From positions 62,001-126,000 of the forward strand of contig JAIXXB010000004.1 of the NCBI GenBank assembly GCA_027490955.1: 64,000 nt of DNA, given 5' to 3'. Positions 8,457-16,938 of this stretch are shown piece by piece. How positions within the stretch are numbered: the first letter of the stretch is position 1; the number at the start of each line of letters is the position of its first letter. A program made the position numbers and the translations under genes. The notes beneath the pieces were generated by a model. That model saw only the letters and a list, made by a program, of their open reading frames with translations, did not search any database and was not told where the DNA came from. The DNA is from Rhodobacter sp. (GTDB taxonomy: Bacteria > Pseudomonadota > Alphaproteobacteria > Rhodobacterales > Rhodobacteraceae).

Positions 8457-10024
8457 TTGGCAATCATCCCCGCCATCATCATCCCCAATTCCCGTTCGTC
8501 CGTTTGGGCGGGCAGGCGTTCGCCCATGATCTGCCCGTCAAACATCACCAAAACGCGGTCAGACAGGGACATAATTTCGTCCAACTCGACAGACACCAGC
8601 AAAACCGCTTTACCTGCGTCACGCAAGGCTATGATTTGTTTATGAATAAACTCGATCGCGCCAATATCCACGCCGCGTGTGGGCTGGCCAATCAGCAGCA
8701 AATCAGGGTTGCGATCCATCTCGCGCGCCACGACGATTTTTTGCTGATTTCCGCCAGAAAAACTTTTCGCGGCCAATGTGGGAATGGGCGGGCGCACGTC
8801 ATAGGTGGCCATTTTTGCCGCCGTATCCGCGCGCAAGGCATCGTTATCCATCAGCCATGCATTTTTTTGATAGCGCGGATCATCATGGTAACCAAAGCCG
8901 ACATTTTCCCACGCGGCAAAATCCATGATCAGGCCCAGCGATTGGCGATCTTCGGGAACATGGGCAATTCCAGCATTCCGCCGCGCCTTGCCATTGGCCT
9001 GCGGCCCTGCCAGCGGCAATTCGGCCCCGTTCAAAACAACAAGGCCGCTTGCGGGGGCAATGCCGCCCAAAGCTTCCAGCAATTCAGATTGGCCATTGCC
9101 CGCCACACCAGCAATGCCCAAAATCTCGCCCGCGCGAATGTCAAAGGACACGCCTTTCAGACGTAATACGCCATGTTCGTCTTTCACCGCCAAATCTTTG
9201 ACAGACAACACAACATTGCCAGCCTTGGCTGGGTTCTTGACCACTTCCAGCAGCACCTTGCGGCCCACCATCAACTCGGCCAAGGCTTCGGGCGAGGTTT
9301 CGGCCGTTTTCACTGTGGCCACCATGGTGCCGCGCCGCATCACAGAAACGTTGTCCGTCGTCTCCATAATCTCGCGCAGTTTATGGGTGATCAAAACAAT
9401 GGTTTTGCCCTGATCGCGCAACCCGCGCAGAATCCGAAACAGATGGTCAGCCTCGTCAGGGGTCAGCACACCCGTCGGTTCGTCTAAAATCAAAATCTCG
9501 GCTTGGCGATACAAAGCCTTTAGAATTTCCACCCGTTGTTGATGGCCCACGGACAGATCTTCGATCAGGGCATCAGGATCGACATCCAGTTCATATTCGC
9601 GCGACAGATCGGCCAGAATCTTGCGTGCCTTGGCCAGACTGGAATTTAACATCGGGCCATCTTCGGCCCCCAAAATCACATTTTCCAGAACAGTGAAATT
9701 TTGCGCCAATTTGAAATGCTGAAACACCATGCCAATGCCCGCGCGGATGGCGCTTTGGCTATCGGGAATGGTAACGGGCGCGCCATTCACCAGTATCTGG
9801 CCCGAATCAGCGCGGTAAAACCCGTAAAGAATAGACATCAGCGTGGATTTACCCGCGCCGTTTTCACCGATGATCCCGTGGATCGTGCCGCGCGGAATAG
9901 CGATGTTTATGTCTTTATTGGCCTGAACAGACCCAAAGGCCTTGGATATGCCTTTTAATTCAATAGCATAGGGCGAAGCGGGGGCGGCAGTTGCCTGCCG
10001 CCCCCCCAAATCTGCTGACGCCAT
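8453..10024 (-). CDS. Nucleoside ABC transporter ATP-binding protein (two ABC domains)
   Basis: The 523-residue protein fuses two ATPase domains, as in sugar and nucleoside importers. Domain 1 has Walker A GENGAGKST, signature LSVGHQQRVEILKAL and Walker B ILILDEPTGVLTP. Domain 2 has a degenerate Walker A (GVAGNGQSE), signature FSGGNQQKIVVAREM and LLLIGQPTRGVD in place of a normal DE. This asymmetry is normal for the family, so only domain 1 is expected to hydrolyse ATP efficiently. The start codon overlaps the binding-protein stop by one base (TAATG). About 15 extra N-terminal residues precede the first beta strand. Confidence 0.93.
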   Translation of the reverse strand: MASADLGGRQATAAPASPYAIELKGISKAFGSVQANKDINIAIPRGTIHGIIGENGAGKSTLMSILYGFYRADSGQILVNGAPVTIPDSQSAIRAGIGMVFQHFKLAQNFTVLENVILGAEDGPMLNSSLAKARKILADLSREYELDVDPDALIEDLSVGHQQRVEILKALYRQAEILILDEPTGVLTPDEADHLFRILRGLRDQGKTIVLITHKLREIMETTDNVSVMRRGTMVATVKTAETSPEALAELMVGRKVLLEVVKNPAKAGNVVLSVKDLAVKDEHGVLRLKGVSFDIRAGEILGIAGVAGNGQSELLEALGGIAPASGLVVLNGAELPLAGPQANGKARRNAGIAHVPEDRQSLGLIMDFAAWENVGFGYHDDPRYQKNAWLMDNDALRADTAAKMATYDVRPPIPTLAAKSFSGGNQQKIVVAREMDRNPDLLLIGQPTRGVDIGAIEFIHKQIIALRDAGKAVLLVSVELDEIMSLSDRVLVMFDGQIMGERLPAQTDERELGMMMAGMIAK

Positions 10025-11136
10025 TAGAACGTCGCCGCAGGGCAGGTGTTGTCGGACATATAGTCATGCACCTTCAGCGTGCCTGCCTTGATGTCGGCTG
10101 CTGCCTTATCGACGGCGGCTTTCATTTCAGGGGTGACCAAAGCGGCGTTATGCTCGTCCAGCGCATAGCCAACGCCATCTGCAGCCAAATCCATCACAGT
10201 CACGCCAGGCTTCATATCGGTGCCTTCTTTGAACGCGTTATACACAGCCACGTCCACACGCTTCAGCATCGAGGTCAAAACCTTGCCAGGGTGCATGTAG
10301 TTTTGGTTGCTGTCCACGCCGATCGACAGAATGCCTTCGTCGGCAGCGGCCTGCAACACGCCCACGCCCGTGCCGCCAGCGGCTGCATAGATCACGTCTG
10401 CGCCTTGGGCCTTTTGGGCCTTGGCCAATTCAGCACCTTTCACAGGATCATTCCAAGCAGCGGGCGTGGTGCCCGTCATGTTCAGAACCACTTTCGCATC
10501 AGGCTTTACTGCCTTAACGCCTTGGGCATAGCCGCAGCCAAAACGGCGGATCAGCGGAATGTCCATGCCGCCGATAAAGCCAACAGTATTGGTTTTCGAT
10601 GCCAGACCTGCCATCATGCCAACCAGATAGCTGCCCTGATCTTCGGTAAAGACCACCGATTTCACGTTGGGCTGATCAACAACCATGTCGATGATCGCAA
10701 ACTTGGTATCAGGGAAGTCAGCCGCGACTTTGTTCAGCACATCACCAAAGGCAAAGCCCGTCATCACGACAGGGTTAGCACCTGCTTCGGCAAGGCTACG
10801 CAAGGCTTGCTCGCGCTGAGCTTCGTCTTGCATCTCCAACTCTTTAAACTTGCCGCCCGTTTCGGTGGCCCATTTTTGTGCGCCATTGAAAGCAGCTTCG
10901 TTGAAGGACTTGTCGAATTTGCCGCCAAGGTCAAAAATGATCGCAGGTTCAGCAGCAACGGCAGGCTCGGTCGCAGCAGCAGGTGCGGCTGGCGCGGCTG
11001 GTGCCTCGGTCGCGGCAGGCGCTGCGGGGGCTTCAGCGGCAGCTTCTGGCGCGGGGGCGGTTGTGCCCATGTAGTTATAGCCAACAATAGCAATTGCCGC
11101 TACTGCCACAACGGCAGCGAGAATTTTCGGGTTCAT
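10024..11136 (-). CDS. BMP-family nucleoside-binding protein with an Ala/Pro-rich membrane-tether-like N-terminus
   Basis: The mature domain from AEPAIIFDLGGKFDKSFNEA onward is a PnrA/Bmp-type periplasmic binding protein for purine nucleosides. Ahead of it lie a hydrophobic segment (residues about 5-20) and a linker of about 40 residues made almost only of Ala, Pro, Glu and Thr. There is no lipobox cysteine. The family more usually has a simple cleavable signal peptide or a lipobox. The start at 11136 is fixed by GGAGG 7 bases upstream; a longer frame to 11181 lacks a site. It is first in the operon with the ATPase, two permeases and PNP. Confidence 0.9.
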   Translation of the reverse strand: MNPKILAAVVAVAAIAIVGYNYMGTTAPAPEAAAEAPAAPAATEAPAAPAAPAAATEPAVAAEPAIIFDLGGKFDKSFNEAAFNGAQKWATETGGKFKELEMQDEAQREQALRSLAEAGANPVVMTGFAFGDVLNKVAADFPDTKFAIIDMVVDQPNVKSVVFTEDQGSYLVGMMAGLASKTNTVGFIGGMDIPLIRRFGCGYAQGVKAVKPDAKVVLNMTGTTPAAWNDPVKGAELAKAQKAQGADVIYAAAGGTGVGVLQAAADEGILSIGVDSNQNYMHPGKVLTSMLKRVDVAVYNAFKEGTDMKPGVTVMDLAADGVGYALDEHNAALVTPEMKAAVDKAAADIKAGTLKVHDYMSDNTCPAATF

Positions 11137-11206
11137 GGAATTCCTCCAGTTTGGTTTTTCTAATCTTCGCGCACGCGCCAACAGGCCCGCGCGGCAACCG
11201 TGCGCA

Positions 11207-11236
11207 ATTTAGGGGCCAGTAATAAGGAATCGTCAA
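11207..11236 (-). promoter_or_regulatory. Candidate promoter of the nucleoside importer operon
   Basis: On the minus strand, TTGACG (11231-11236) and CTAAAT (11207-11212) are separated by 18 bases, a reasonable -35/-10 pair. They lie about 70 bases before the binding-protein start. Just upstream, CCAAAA and TTTTGG (11237-11255) form a 6-base inverted repeat next to the -35, a possible operator. Both assignments are by eye. Confidence 0.4.
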
Positions 11237-11308
11237 CCAAAATCTTGCGTTTTGGTGCCCGATTCATGCGCAAATGGCCAAAAACAGGGCGGATTTTGCG
11301 CAACGCTG

Positions 11309-11725
11309 CTATAGCACGCAGAGCATGACAACCGCATCAACTGCGCCGCCGCCTTGGCTATGATAATAGGCGCGGCGCAGGCCAGATTGCGCAAAACCCG
11401 CAGCTTTATACAGCGCGATTGCGGCGGTGTTGGTGGCAGCCACCTCTAAAAACGCCGTCTGTGCGCCCTTTTGGCGGGCCATGGCGCAAAACCCGTCCAC
11501 AAGCGCGCGGCCAATGCCTTGGCGGCGCTGTTCAGGCGCAACGGCAAGGGTCAACAATTCCGCCTCGCCTGCCACAGTTTGGCCCAGCAAAAACCCATGC
11601 GGCACAGTTATGGCAAAGCTGTGCGGATTGGCCAAAATCTGCGCAATTTCCACCCCAGACCACGGGCGGGGCGTGATAAAGCAGCGGCCATGCAGCAGGG
11701 CCATTTCATCAATGCTTAGGGTCAT
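11309..11725 (-). CDS. rimI: Ribosomal protein S18-alanine N-acetyltransferase
   Basis: A GNAT acetyltransferase of 138 residues. The acetyl-CoA loop VAPEQRRQGIGRALV lies near residue 70 and the typical C-terminal stretch NTAAIALYKAAGFAQSGLRRAYY follows. RimI acetylates the N-terminal alanine of ribosomal protein S18. The start overlaps the tsaB stop by 4 bases, and the tsaB-rimI order is conserved in many bacteria, which supports the assignment over a generic GNAT. Confidence 0.88.
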   Translation of the reverse strand: MTLSIDEMALLHGRCFITPRPWSGVEIAQILANPHSFAITVPHGFLLGQTVAGEAELLTLAVAPEQRRQGIGRALVDGFCAMARQKGAQTAFLEVAATNTAAIALYKAAGFAQSGLRRAYYHSQGGGAVDAVVMLCVL

Positions 11726-12315
11726 GGCAAAATGACAGGCGGCGGATCGCTGGGCGGCGCTGCATCAGCGGGGCGCAGATAAAACGGGGCGGGACGGGGC
11801 TGTTCTTGCCCCATCCGCGCCGCTGCAATCTGCGCAATGGCAAGCGCAAGCGCATCGGGCGGCAAGGTTTCCATCTGCACCACCTGCGCGTCTATGGGCG
11901 GGGCATCGCGCAATTCGGCAGGGCTGGCCATGCCAAAACGCTGGGCATAAACCTGCCCGCGCGGGGCCGAAATGGTGACATAAAAATCAGTTAAATCAAT
12001 AGTTTGCGCGCGCGCTTCAAACCCTGTCACACCAAGTGCTGGAATGTTCAGCCCCAGCGCCAAACCCCGCGCCAAGGCCACAGAAATACGGATACCCGTA
12101 AAGTTACCCGGGCCCACGCCCACGCCAATGGCGGTGAAATCCGCCCATGCCAGCCCCTCGCCTAGCATCATCTCTTCGATCATGGGCAGCAGACGTTCAG
12201 CTTGGCCTTTGGCCATATCCTCGCGGCGCAGGGCGGGTGGGCGCGCAGTATCTTGCCAATAGATCGCCACCGCGCAATGCGCGCCTGATGTGTCAAAGGC
12301 AAGAATAGGCCGCAT
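11722..12315 (-). CDS. tsaB: tRNA threonylcarbamoyladenosine biosynthesis protein TsaB
   Basis: TsaB is the ASKHA-fold partner of TsaD in forming t6A37 on ANN-decoding tRNAs. The N-terminus ILAFDTSGAHCAVAI and the motif GVGPGNFTGIRISVALARGLALG are typical. The length of 197 residues is slightly short but normal for alphaproteobacteria. It sits 15 bases after the NifU-like gene and overlaps rimI. Its partner tsaD is in the same window at 51.4 kb, not adjacent. Confidence 0.93.
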   Translation of the reverse strand: MRPILAFDTSGAHCAVAIYWQDTARPPALRREDMAKGQAERLLPMIEEMMLGEGLAWADFTAIGVGVGPGNFTGIRISVALARGLALGLNIPALGVTGFEARAQTIDLTDFYVTISAPRGQVYAQRFGMASPAELRDAPPIDAQVVQMETLPPDALALAIAQIAAARMGQEQPRPAPFYLRPADAAPPSDPPPVILP

Positions 12316-12330
12316 CTTTAGGCGGCGCAG

Positions 12331-12888
12331 TTAGGCGGCAACGGGCCGCACTTCCAACACTTCGGGAATATAGTGGCGCAGCAGGTTTTCGATCCCCATT
12401 TTCAGCGTCAATGTCGAGGAAGGACACCCTGCACAAGCGCCTTTCATGTTCAGATAGACCACGCCGCGATCAAACCCGTGAAAGGTAATATCGCCACCAT
12501 CTTGCGCCACAGCAGGGCGCACGCGGGTATCGAGCAGCTCCATGATTTGGCGGACGACATCGCCGTCAGGCCCCTCATGCGCGGTATGGGCGGCCTGCGC
12601 GCCGCCTTCCATCACGGGTGCGCCAGATTGAAAATGCTCCATAATCGCGCCCAAAATCGCGGGTTTGATATGGTTCCAATCGGCGGCCTCGGCCTTGGTC
12701 ACTGTTACAAAATCGGTGCCCAGAAACACACCCGTCACCTGCCCCGTGGCAAAAATACGCTTGGCCAAGGGCGATGTCGCCGCCGCATCGGCGCTGGGAA
12801 AATCGGCCGTGCCCATGTCCAAGACTTCTTGCCCGGGCAAGAATTTCAGCGTGGCAGGGTTTGGCGTGGATTCGGTCTGGATGAACAT
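12331..12888 (-). CDS. NifU/Nfu-type iron-sulfur carrier protein
   Basis: An N-terminal Nfu_N domain (starting MFIQTESTPNPATLKFLPG) is followed by a C-terminal NifU domain with the cluster-binding C-x2-C in KGACAGCPSS. This is the two-domain Nfu1-like form of 185 residues that passes [4Fe-4S] clusters to client enzymes in the cytoplasm. I set the start at 12888 because GGAGAT is 7 bases upstream; a longer frame to 12915 lacks both a site and similarity. It lies 66 bases after the sitD-type gene and just before tsaB. Confidence 0.92.
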   Translation of the reverse strand: MFIQTESTPNPATLKFLPGQEVLDMGTADFPSADAAATSPLAKRIFATGQVTGVFLGTDFVTVTKAEAADWNHIKPAILGAIMEHFQSGAPVMEGGAQAAHTAHEGPDGDVVRQIMELLDTRVRPAVAQDGGDITFHGFDRGVVYLNMKGACAGCPSSTLTLKMGIENLLRHYIPEVLEVRPVAA

Positions 12889-12954
12889 CTGATAATCTCC
12901 GACTGTTATACTCACCTATGCAGGTGGGCGGGCAAAGTCAAGTTTGGAATTATT

Positions 12955-13782
12955 CTAAACTGAAACAACGCGCCGCGCCAGCAGGGTTTTGCGCGCAAAG
13001 GCCAGCAGGAACATCGCAGACAGCATGAGGATAATCGTGGGCGCAGGGGCCGAGTTCAGCCAAAAGCTGGCATAGACCCCGCCCAGCATCGCGGCCCATG
13101 TCACAAGCGTGGCCAGCAGCATCATGCTGGCAAAGCGGCGCACCAAAAGATAAGCAATCGCCCCGGGTGCAATCATCAGCCCAATGGCAAGGATCAGCCC
13201 CACGGCCTTTAGCGTGGCAACGATGGTGGCCGATAGCAGCACCAAAAAGCCGTAATGCAGCAGCCCCACATTCAAGCCCAGCGCGCGGGCAGAGGCAGGA
13301 TCAAAGGCATGCAGCAACAGGCTGCGCCATGTCAGCGCAAGGCTTGCCAAAACCAGCGCGGTGATGGCCGCCACTTGCGCCAAATCTGCGGCGTTAATCC
13401 CAAGGATATTGCCAAACAGAATATGATCCAGATGCAGATCAGATTCGATTTGGGTGTATAAAACCATGCCAAATCCAAACAGGCCCGAAAAGACAATGCC
13501 CATCACCGTGTCTTGTTTAATACGGCTGTTATCGCGCAGATAGCCAATGGCCAAGGCGCTGAATACACCTGCCAAAAACGCCCCCAGCAGCAGCGGCAGT
13601 CCCGCGATATAGGCCAGCACGATACCCGGCAATGTGGCATGGGCAATAGCATCGCCCATCAACGACCAACCTTTCAATACCAGATAGCACGACAGCAGGG
13701 CAGTGGGCGGGGCAAGGATCAGCGCCGCCCAAAAGGCGTTTTGCATAAACGGAAATTGAAAGGGCAGCAGCAGATCGCTCAT
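12955..13782 (-). CDS. sitD: Metal (Mn/Fe) ABC transporter permease, SitD-like
   Basis: A 275-residue ABC-3 family permease with about eight to nine helices and the family motif GWSLMGDAIAHATLPGIVLAY near residue 40. It is the last gene of a four-gene set in sitABCD order (binding protein, ATPase, two permeases). The start at 13782 gives a 4-base overlap with the preceding permease; the longer frame to 13866 lies wholly inside that gene and was rejected. The Mn rather than Zn assignment rests on the gene order and the adjacent Mur-like regulator. Confidence 0.85.
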   Translation of the reverse strand: MSDLLLPFQFPFMQNAFWAALILAPPTALLSCYLVLKGWSLMGDAIAHATLPGIVLAYIAGLPLLLGAFLAGVFSALAIGYLRDNSRIKQDTVMGIVFSGLFGFGMVLYTQIESDLHLDHILFGNILGINAADLAQVAAITALVLASLALTWRSLLLHAFDPASARALGLNVGLLHYGFLVLLSATIVATLKAVGLILAIGLMIAPGAIAYLLVRRFASMMLLATLVTWAAMLGGVYASFWLNSAPAPTIILMLSAMFLLAFARKTLLARRVVSV

Positions 13783-14609
13783 GCGCGGTGCGACCTCCGC
13801 ACTGCAAGGCGGCCATGTTTGGGGGCAAAGACAAAAGCCGCTAAAAAGACCAAACTTTGCAGGCAAATGATCAGCCCGCCCGTGGCCCCATCCAAAAAAT
13901 AACTGGCATAGGCCCCCAAAAACGACGTGCCCGCGCCTATGGCGACCGACAGCACAAGGATATGCCCAAAGCGGTCAGACAGCAGATAGGCCGTAGCCCC
14001 GGGTGTCACCAGCAGCGCCACCACCAAAAATGCCCCCACAGTTTGCAAGGCCGCCACGCAAGAGGCCGCCAGTAGCGCAAAGAAAACCGCTTTCAGCAGT
14101 GTTGTGTTCAGGCCAATCGATCGCGCATGGCTTTCATCAAAAAACACCGCCAGCAGCGCGCGCCATAGCACCAGTAAAACGGCCAGCGCCACCACGCCAA
14201 TGGCAACAAGTTGCGCAGTATCTTCGGGCGATATGGCCAGAATATTGCCAAAGATGATAGAGCGCACATCAATCGGCGTGGGCGATACCGAAATCATAAA
14301 CAGGCCCAACCCGAAAAACGCCGTGAACACCACGCCGATCACGGCATCTTCCTTTAGCCCCGTGCGGGCGGTGAAAAACAGCATCGCCGCTGCCGCCAGT
14401 CCGCCGCTGGCAAATGCGCCCAGCGCCAAGGGCAGGCCCAGCATATAGGCCCCCGCCACACCCGGAACGATGGCATGCGATAGGGCATCACCGATCAGCG
14501 ACCAGCCTTTCAGCATCAAGAACGCGGACAAGAACGCGCACAGCGCCCCAACCAGCGCCGATACAACCATCGCATTGGTCATATAGCTATAGGCGAATGG
14601 CTCTAGCAT
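13779..14609 (-). CDS. sitC: Metal (Mn/Fe) ABC transporter permease, SitC-like
   Basis: A 276-residue ABC-3 permease, homologous to the SitD-like partner downstream and carrying the same conserved loop (GWSLIGDALSHAIVPGVAGAY). About eight to nine hydrophobic segments. The start overlaps the ATPase stop by one base and the stop overlaps the sitD start by 4 bases, so the two permeases should be made in matched amounts as a heterodimeric channel. The two copies probably arose from an old duplication shared by the whole family. Confidence 0.85.
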   Translation of the reverse strand: MLEPFAYSYMTNAMVVSALVGALCAFLSAFLMLKGWSLIGDALSHAIVPGVAGAYMLGLPLALGAFASGGLAAAAMLFFTARTGLKEDAVIGVVFTAFFGLGLFMISVSPTPIDVRSIIFGNILAISPEDTAQLVAIGVVALAVLLVLWRALLAVFFDESHARSIGLNTTLLKAVFFALLAASCVAALQTVGAFLVVALLVTPGATAYLLSDRFGHILVLSVAIGAGTSFLGAYASYFLDGATGGLIICLQSLVFLAAFVFAPKHGRLAVRRSHRA

Positions 14610-15493
14610 CAGCCGCCATCCCGCGTTTGGGTGCGCTGATCGTATATCACCATCGGGCGTTCGTCATCGGTCAGAATGGTGACATGGCGCGCATCGTCAT
14701 CCGCATGCAGCGTGCCGCCGCCCAACACAAAATGGCGCAGCACACCGCCAAAGGCCGCTTGCAAATTGTCTTGCGTGAAAATCTGCGCCGTGGGGCCATA
14801 GGCCAACACCGTGCCTTTGACCAAGATCACTTGGTCGCAAAACTCGGGCACAGAACCAAGGTTATGGGTGGATACCAGCATCACGCGGCCTTCGTCGCGC
14901 AATTCGCGCAAAAGGGTGATGATCGCCTCTTCGGTCTGCACATCAACGCCGGTAAACGGCTCGTCCAGCAGAATCACTTGGCCATTTTGGGCCAGCGCGC
15001 GGGCAAGAAACACGCGCTTGCGCTGCCCGCCCGACAATTCGCCAATTTGGCGATGGCGATAGTCCGACATGCCCACGCGGGCCAGCGCATCATCGACGGC
15101 GGCGCGGTCAGCGGCGCGGGGGCGGCGCATGATGCCCATATGGCCATAGCGCCCCATCATCACCACATCCTCGACCAGAACGGGGAAGGTCCAATCCACC
15201 TCTTCGGCCTGCGGGACATAGGCAACAAGCCCTGCCTTCAGCGCATCTTTGACCGAATGGCCCAGCAGCGAAATCTGCCCCGTGGTGGTGGGCACAAAGC
15301 CCATGATCGCCTTAAACAAGGTAGATTTGCCCGCGCCATTCACCCCCACCAAGGCCGCAATCGTGCCTTTGGGAATGGCAAAACTGGCATCTTCCAGCGC
15401 CGTCAGACCATTGCGATACCGCACAGATATGCCATCTGCCCAAAGGCCAGCTTCAGCCTTTTGCACGCCCGTTAGGTTTGCGGTTGCCGTCAC
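14609..15493 (-). CDS. sitB: Metal (Mn/Fe) ABC transporter ATP-binding protein, SitB-like
   Basis: A 294-residue single-domain ABC ATPase: Walker A GVNGAGKST, signature LSGGQRKRVFLARAL, Walker B VILLDEPFTGVD, and the switch histidine in VSTHNLG. The C-terminal 40 residues (HFVLGGGTLHADDDARH onward) extend past the ATPase core and contain several His and Asp residues. It overlaps the binding-protein gene by 4 bases and sitC by one base. It energises uptake of a divalent metal. Confidence 0.88.
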   Translation of the reverse strand: MTATANLTGVQKAEAGLWADGISVRYRNGLTALEDASFAIPKGTIAALVGVNGAGKSTLFKAIMGFVPTTTGQISLLGHSVKDALKAGLVAYVPQAEEVDWTFPVLVEDVVMMGRYGHMGIMRRPRAADRAAVDDALARVGMSDYRHRQIGELSGGQRKRVFLARALAQNGQVILLDEPFTGVDVQTEEAIITLLRELRDEGRVMLVSTHNLGSVPEFCDQVILVKGTVLAYGPTAQIFTQDNLQAAFGGVLRHFVLGGGTLHADDDARHVTILTDDERPMVIYDQRTQTRDGG

Positions 15494-16383
15494 TGCGCCA
15501 CCCCAGTCAGTCCAGTCAGCCCATCCACCACAGTTTGGGTGGTGACGCGCAAAAGATCGGCATAGCTGGGCACCGGGCCATCTGCCGCGGACAGACTGTC
15601 CACATAAAGCACACCGCCAAATCGCGCACCCGTTTCGCGGGCAACCTGCTGGGCGGGGTCACTGCTGACCGTGCTTTCACAAAACACGGCAGGAATCGCG
15701 TTTTCGCGCACCACATCAATCACGCTGCGCACCTGCTGCGGGGTGCCCGTGGCATCGGCGTTGATCGGCCAAAGATAGGCCTCGCGCAGGCCCAAATCGC
15801 GGGCAAGATAGCTAAAGGCCCCTTCACAAGACACCAGCCACCGTTGCGCATCGGGTATGGCATCGATTTTCGCCTTGAGGGGGGCAATTTCGGCTGTCAG
15901 TTTGGCCTTATAGGCCGCCGCATTGGCGGCATAATCGGCGGCATTATCAGGATCACCCGCTGACAGGGCCTTTTCGATATTGTCGATATAAATCATCGCA
16001 TTATCCAGCGACATCCATGCGTGGGGGTTGGGTTTTCCCTGATATGACCCCGCGCTGATGGGCATAGGCACAATCCCATCAGACACAACCGCACTGGGAA
16101 TATCACCCAAATTGGAAAGGAACTGCTCAAACCAGCGTTCCAAATTCAGCCCATTCCACAAGATCAAGTCAGCATCCATCGCGCCAACCAAATCTTGCGG
16201 TGTCGGCTCATAGCCATGAATCTCGGCCCCAGGTTTGGTGATAGACACAATCGTAGCATGTTCCCCTGCCACTTGGGCCGCCATATCGGCCAGAACAGTA
16301 AAGGATGTTACCACCTTAAATTCATCCGCCAAAACGGGACTTGCGGCCAAAGACAGGGCCACAGTCAGCAACAGATTGCGCAT
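15490..16383 (-). CDS. sitA: Periplasmic metal-binding protein, SitA/TroA family
   Basis: A cluster A-I metal-binding protein of 297 residues with a signal peptide (MRNLLLTVALSLAASPVLADE). The expected ligands are visible: H in GAEIHGYEPTP, H in NPHAWMSLDN, E in VFCESTVSSDP and D in LYVDSLS. There is no His-rich loop, as seen in many ZnuA zinc carriers, which favours Mn or Fe. The start at 16383 is supported by TTGGAGG upstream; the longer frame to 16404 runs through that site. It heads the sitABCD operon and is divergent from the Mur-like regulator. Confidence 0.87.
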   Translation of the reverse strand: MRNLLLTVALSLAASPVLADEFKVVTSFTVLADMAAQVAGEHATIVSITKPGAEIHGYEPTPQDLVGAMDADLILWNGLNLERWFEQFLSNLGDIPSAVVSDGIVPMPISAGSYQGKPNPHAWMSLDNAMIYIDNIEKALSAGDPDNAADYAANAAAYKAKLTAEIAPLKAKIDAIPDAQRWLVSCEGAFSYLARDLGLREAYLWPINADATGTPQQVRSVIDVVRENAIPAVFCESTVSSDPAQQVARETGARFGGVLYVDSLSAADGPVPSYADLLRVTTQTVVDGLTGLTGVAQ

Positions 16384-16407
16384 GCGCCAGCCTCCAAACA
16401 TCACATT

Positions 16408-16460
16408 ATGATAATGAGAACGATTTGCGAAAAGTCAAGAGTTGCGAGCCATTCTCATGT
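16408..16460. promoter_or_regulatory. Divergent control region between sitA and the Mur-like regulator
   Basis: The 114-base interval holds an AT-rich, Fur-box-like stretch (ATTATGATAATGAGAA, 16405-16420) and an inverted repeat ATGAGAA (16414-16420) / TTCTCAT (16452-16458). A TTGCGA direct repeat lies between the arms. Fur-family repressors bind such AT-rich repeats, so this is the likely Mur operator controlling both directions. The exact binding unit is not certain. Confidence 0.5.
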
Positions 16461-16497
16461 CTTGAGCGGGCGGTCCAATCCGTGCTAGGCTGGCTTT

Positions 16498-16917
16498 ATG
16501 GATAACAGTGCCCAAATTGAAACCGATTTGCGCGCCGAGGGTGTGCGCGTGACGAGGCAGCGCCTTGCGATTTTGCATGTGCTGCGCATGGCCTCTGACC
16601 ATCCCCGCGCCGAGGATATTCTGACCCGCGCCAAAGTGCAGGATCCATCGGTCAGCCAAGCAACTGTCTATCGCACGCTGGCCATGCTGGAAAAAGCAGG
16701 CACAGTGCTGAAGAATGAATTTGACGGCGCAGGCGCGCGGTATGAATTGGCAGGCGGGGCGCATCATGACCATCTGATCGATCTAGACACAGGCGAAGTG
16801 ATTGAATTTCATTCGCAAAAGATCGAACGCCTGCAGGCAGAAATCGCCGCCGAACTGGGCTATGATATCGAATGGCATCGGCTGGAATTATATGGACGCC
16901 GCCCAAAGGCGCGTTAA
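16498..16917 (+). CDS. mur: Fur-family metal regulator, probably manganese-responsive Mur
   Basis: A 139-residue Fur-family repressor: winged helix with VRVTRQRLAILHVL and the recognition-helix region VSQATVYRTLAMLEKAG, then the dimerisation domain with HHDHLIDLDTGEVIEFHS. It lacks the C-terminal C-x2-C zinc motifs typical of many Zur and Fur proteins. In Rhizobiales and Rhodobacterales, Fur homologues next to sitABCD act as Mur, repressing manganese uptake when Mn(II) is high. The divergent placement here supports that reading; iron control cannot be excluded. Confidence 0.85.
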   Translation: MDNSAQIETDLRAEGVRVTRQRLAILHVLRMASDHPRAEDILTRAKVQDPSVSQATVYRTLAMLEKAGTVLKNEFDGAGARYELAGGAHHDHLIDLDTGEVIEFHSQKIERLQAEIAAELGYDIEWHRLELYGRRPKAR

Positions 16918-16923
16918 AGCGGC

Positions 16924-16938
16924 GATCACACTGTGATC
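16924..16938. promoter_or_regulatory. Perfect palindrome just after mur
   Basis: GATCACA-C-TGTGATC is a perfect 7-base inverted repeat around one base, 6 bases after the mur stop. It overlaps the most upstream possible start (GTG 16933) of the next gene. A one-base centre cannot form a hairpin, so it looks like a protein-binding site; its TGTGATC half resembles CRP/FNR-type half-sites. Confidence 0.45.

Noticed and set aside
10926-11093. Ala/Pro-coding stretch as a DNA repeat array or CRISPR-like element
   Set aside because: It is an in-frame low-complexity linker in the binding protein; the DNA units are irregular and have no spacers.
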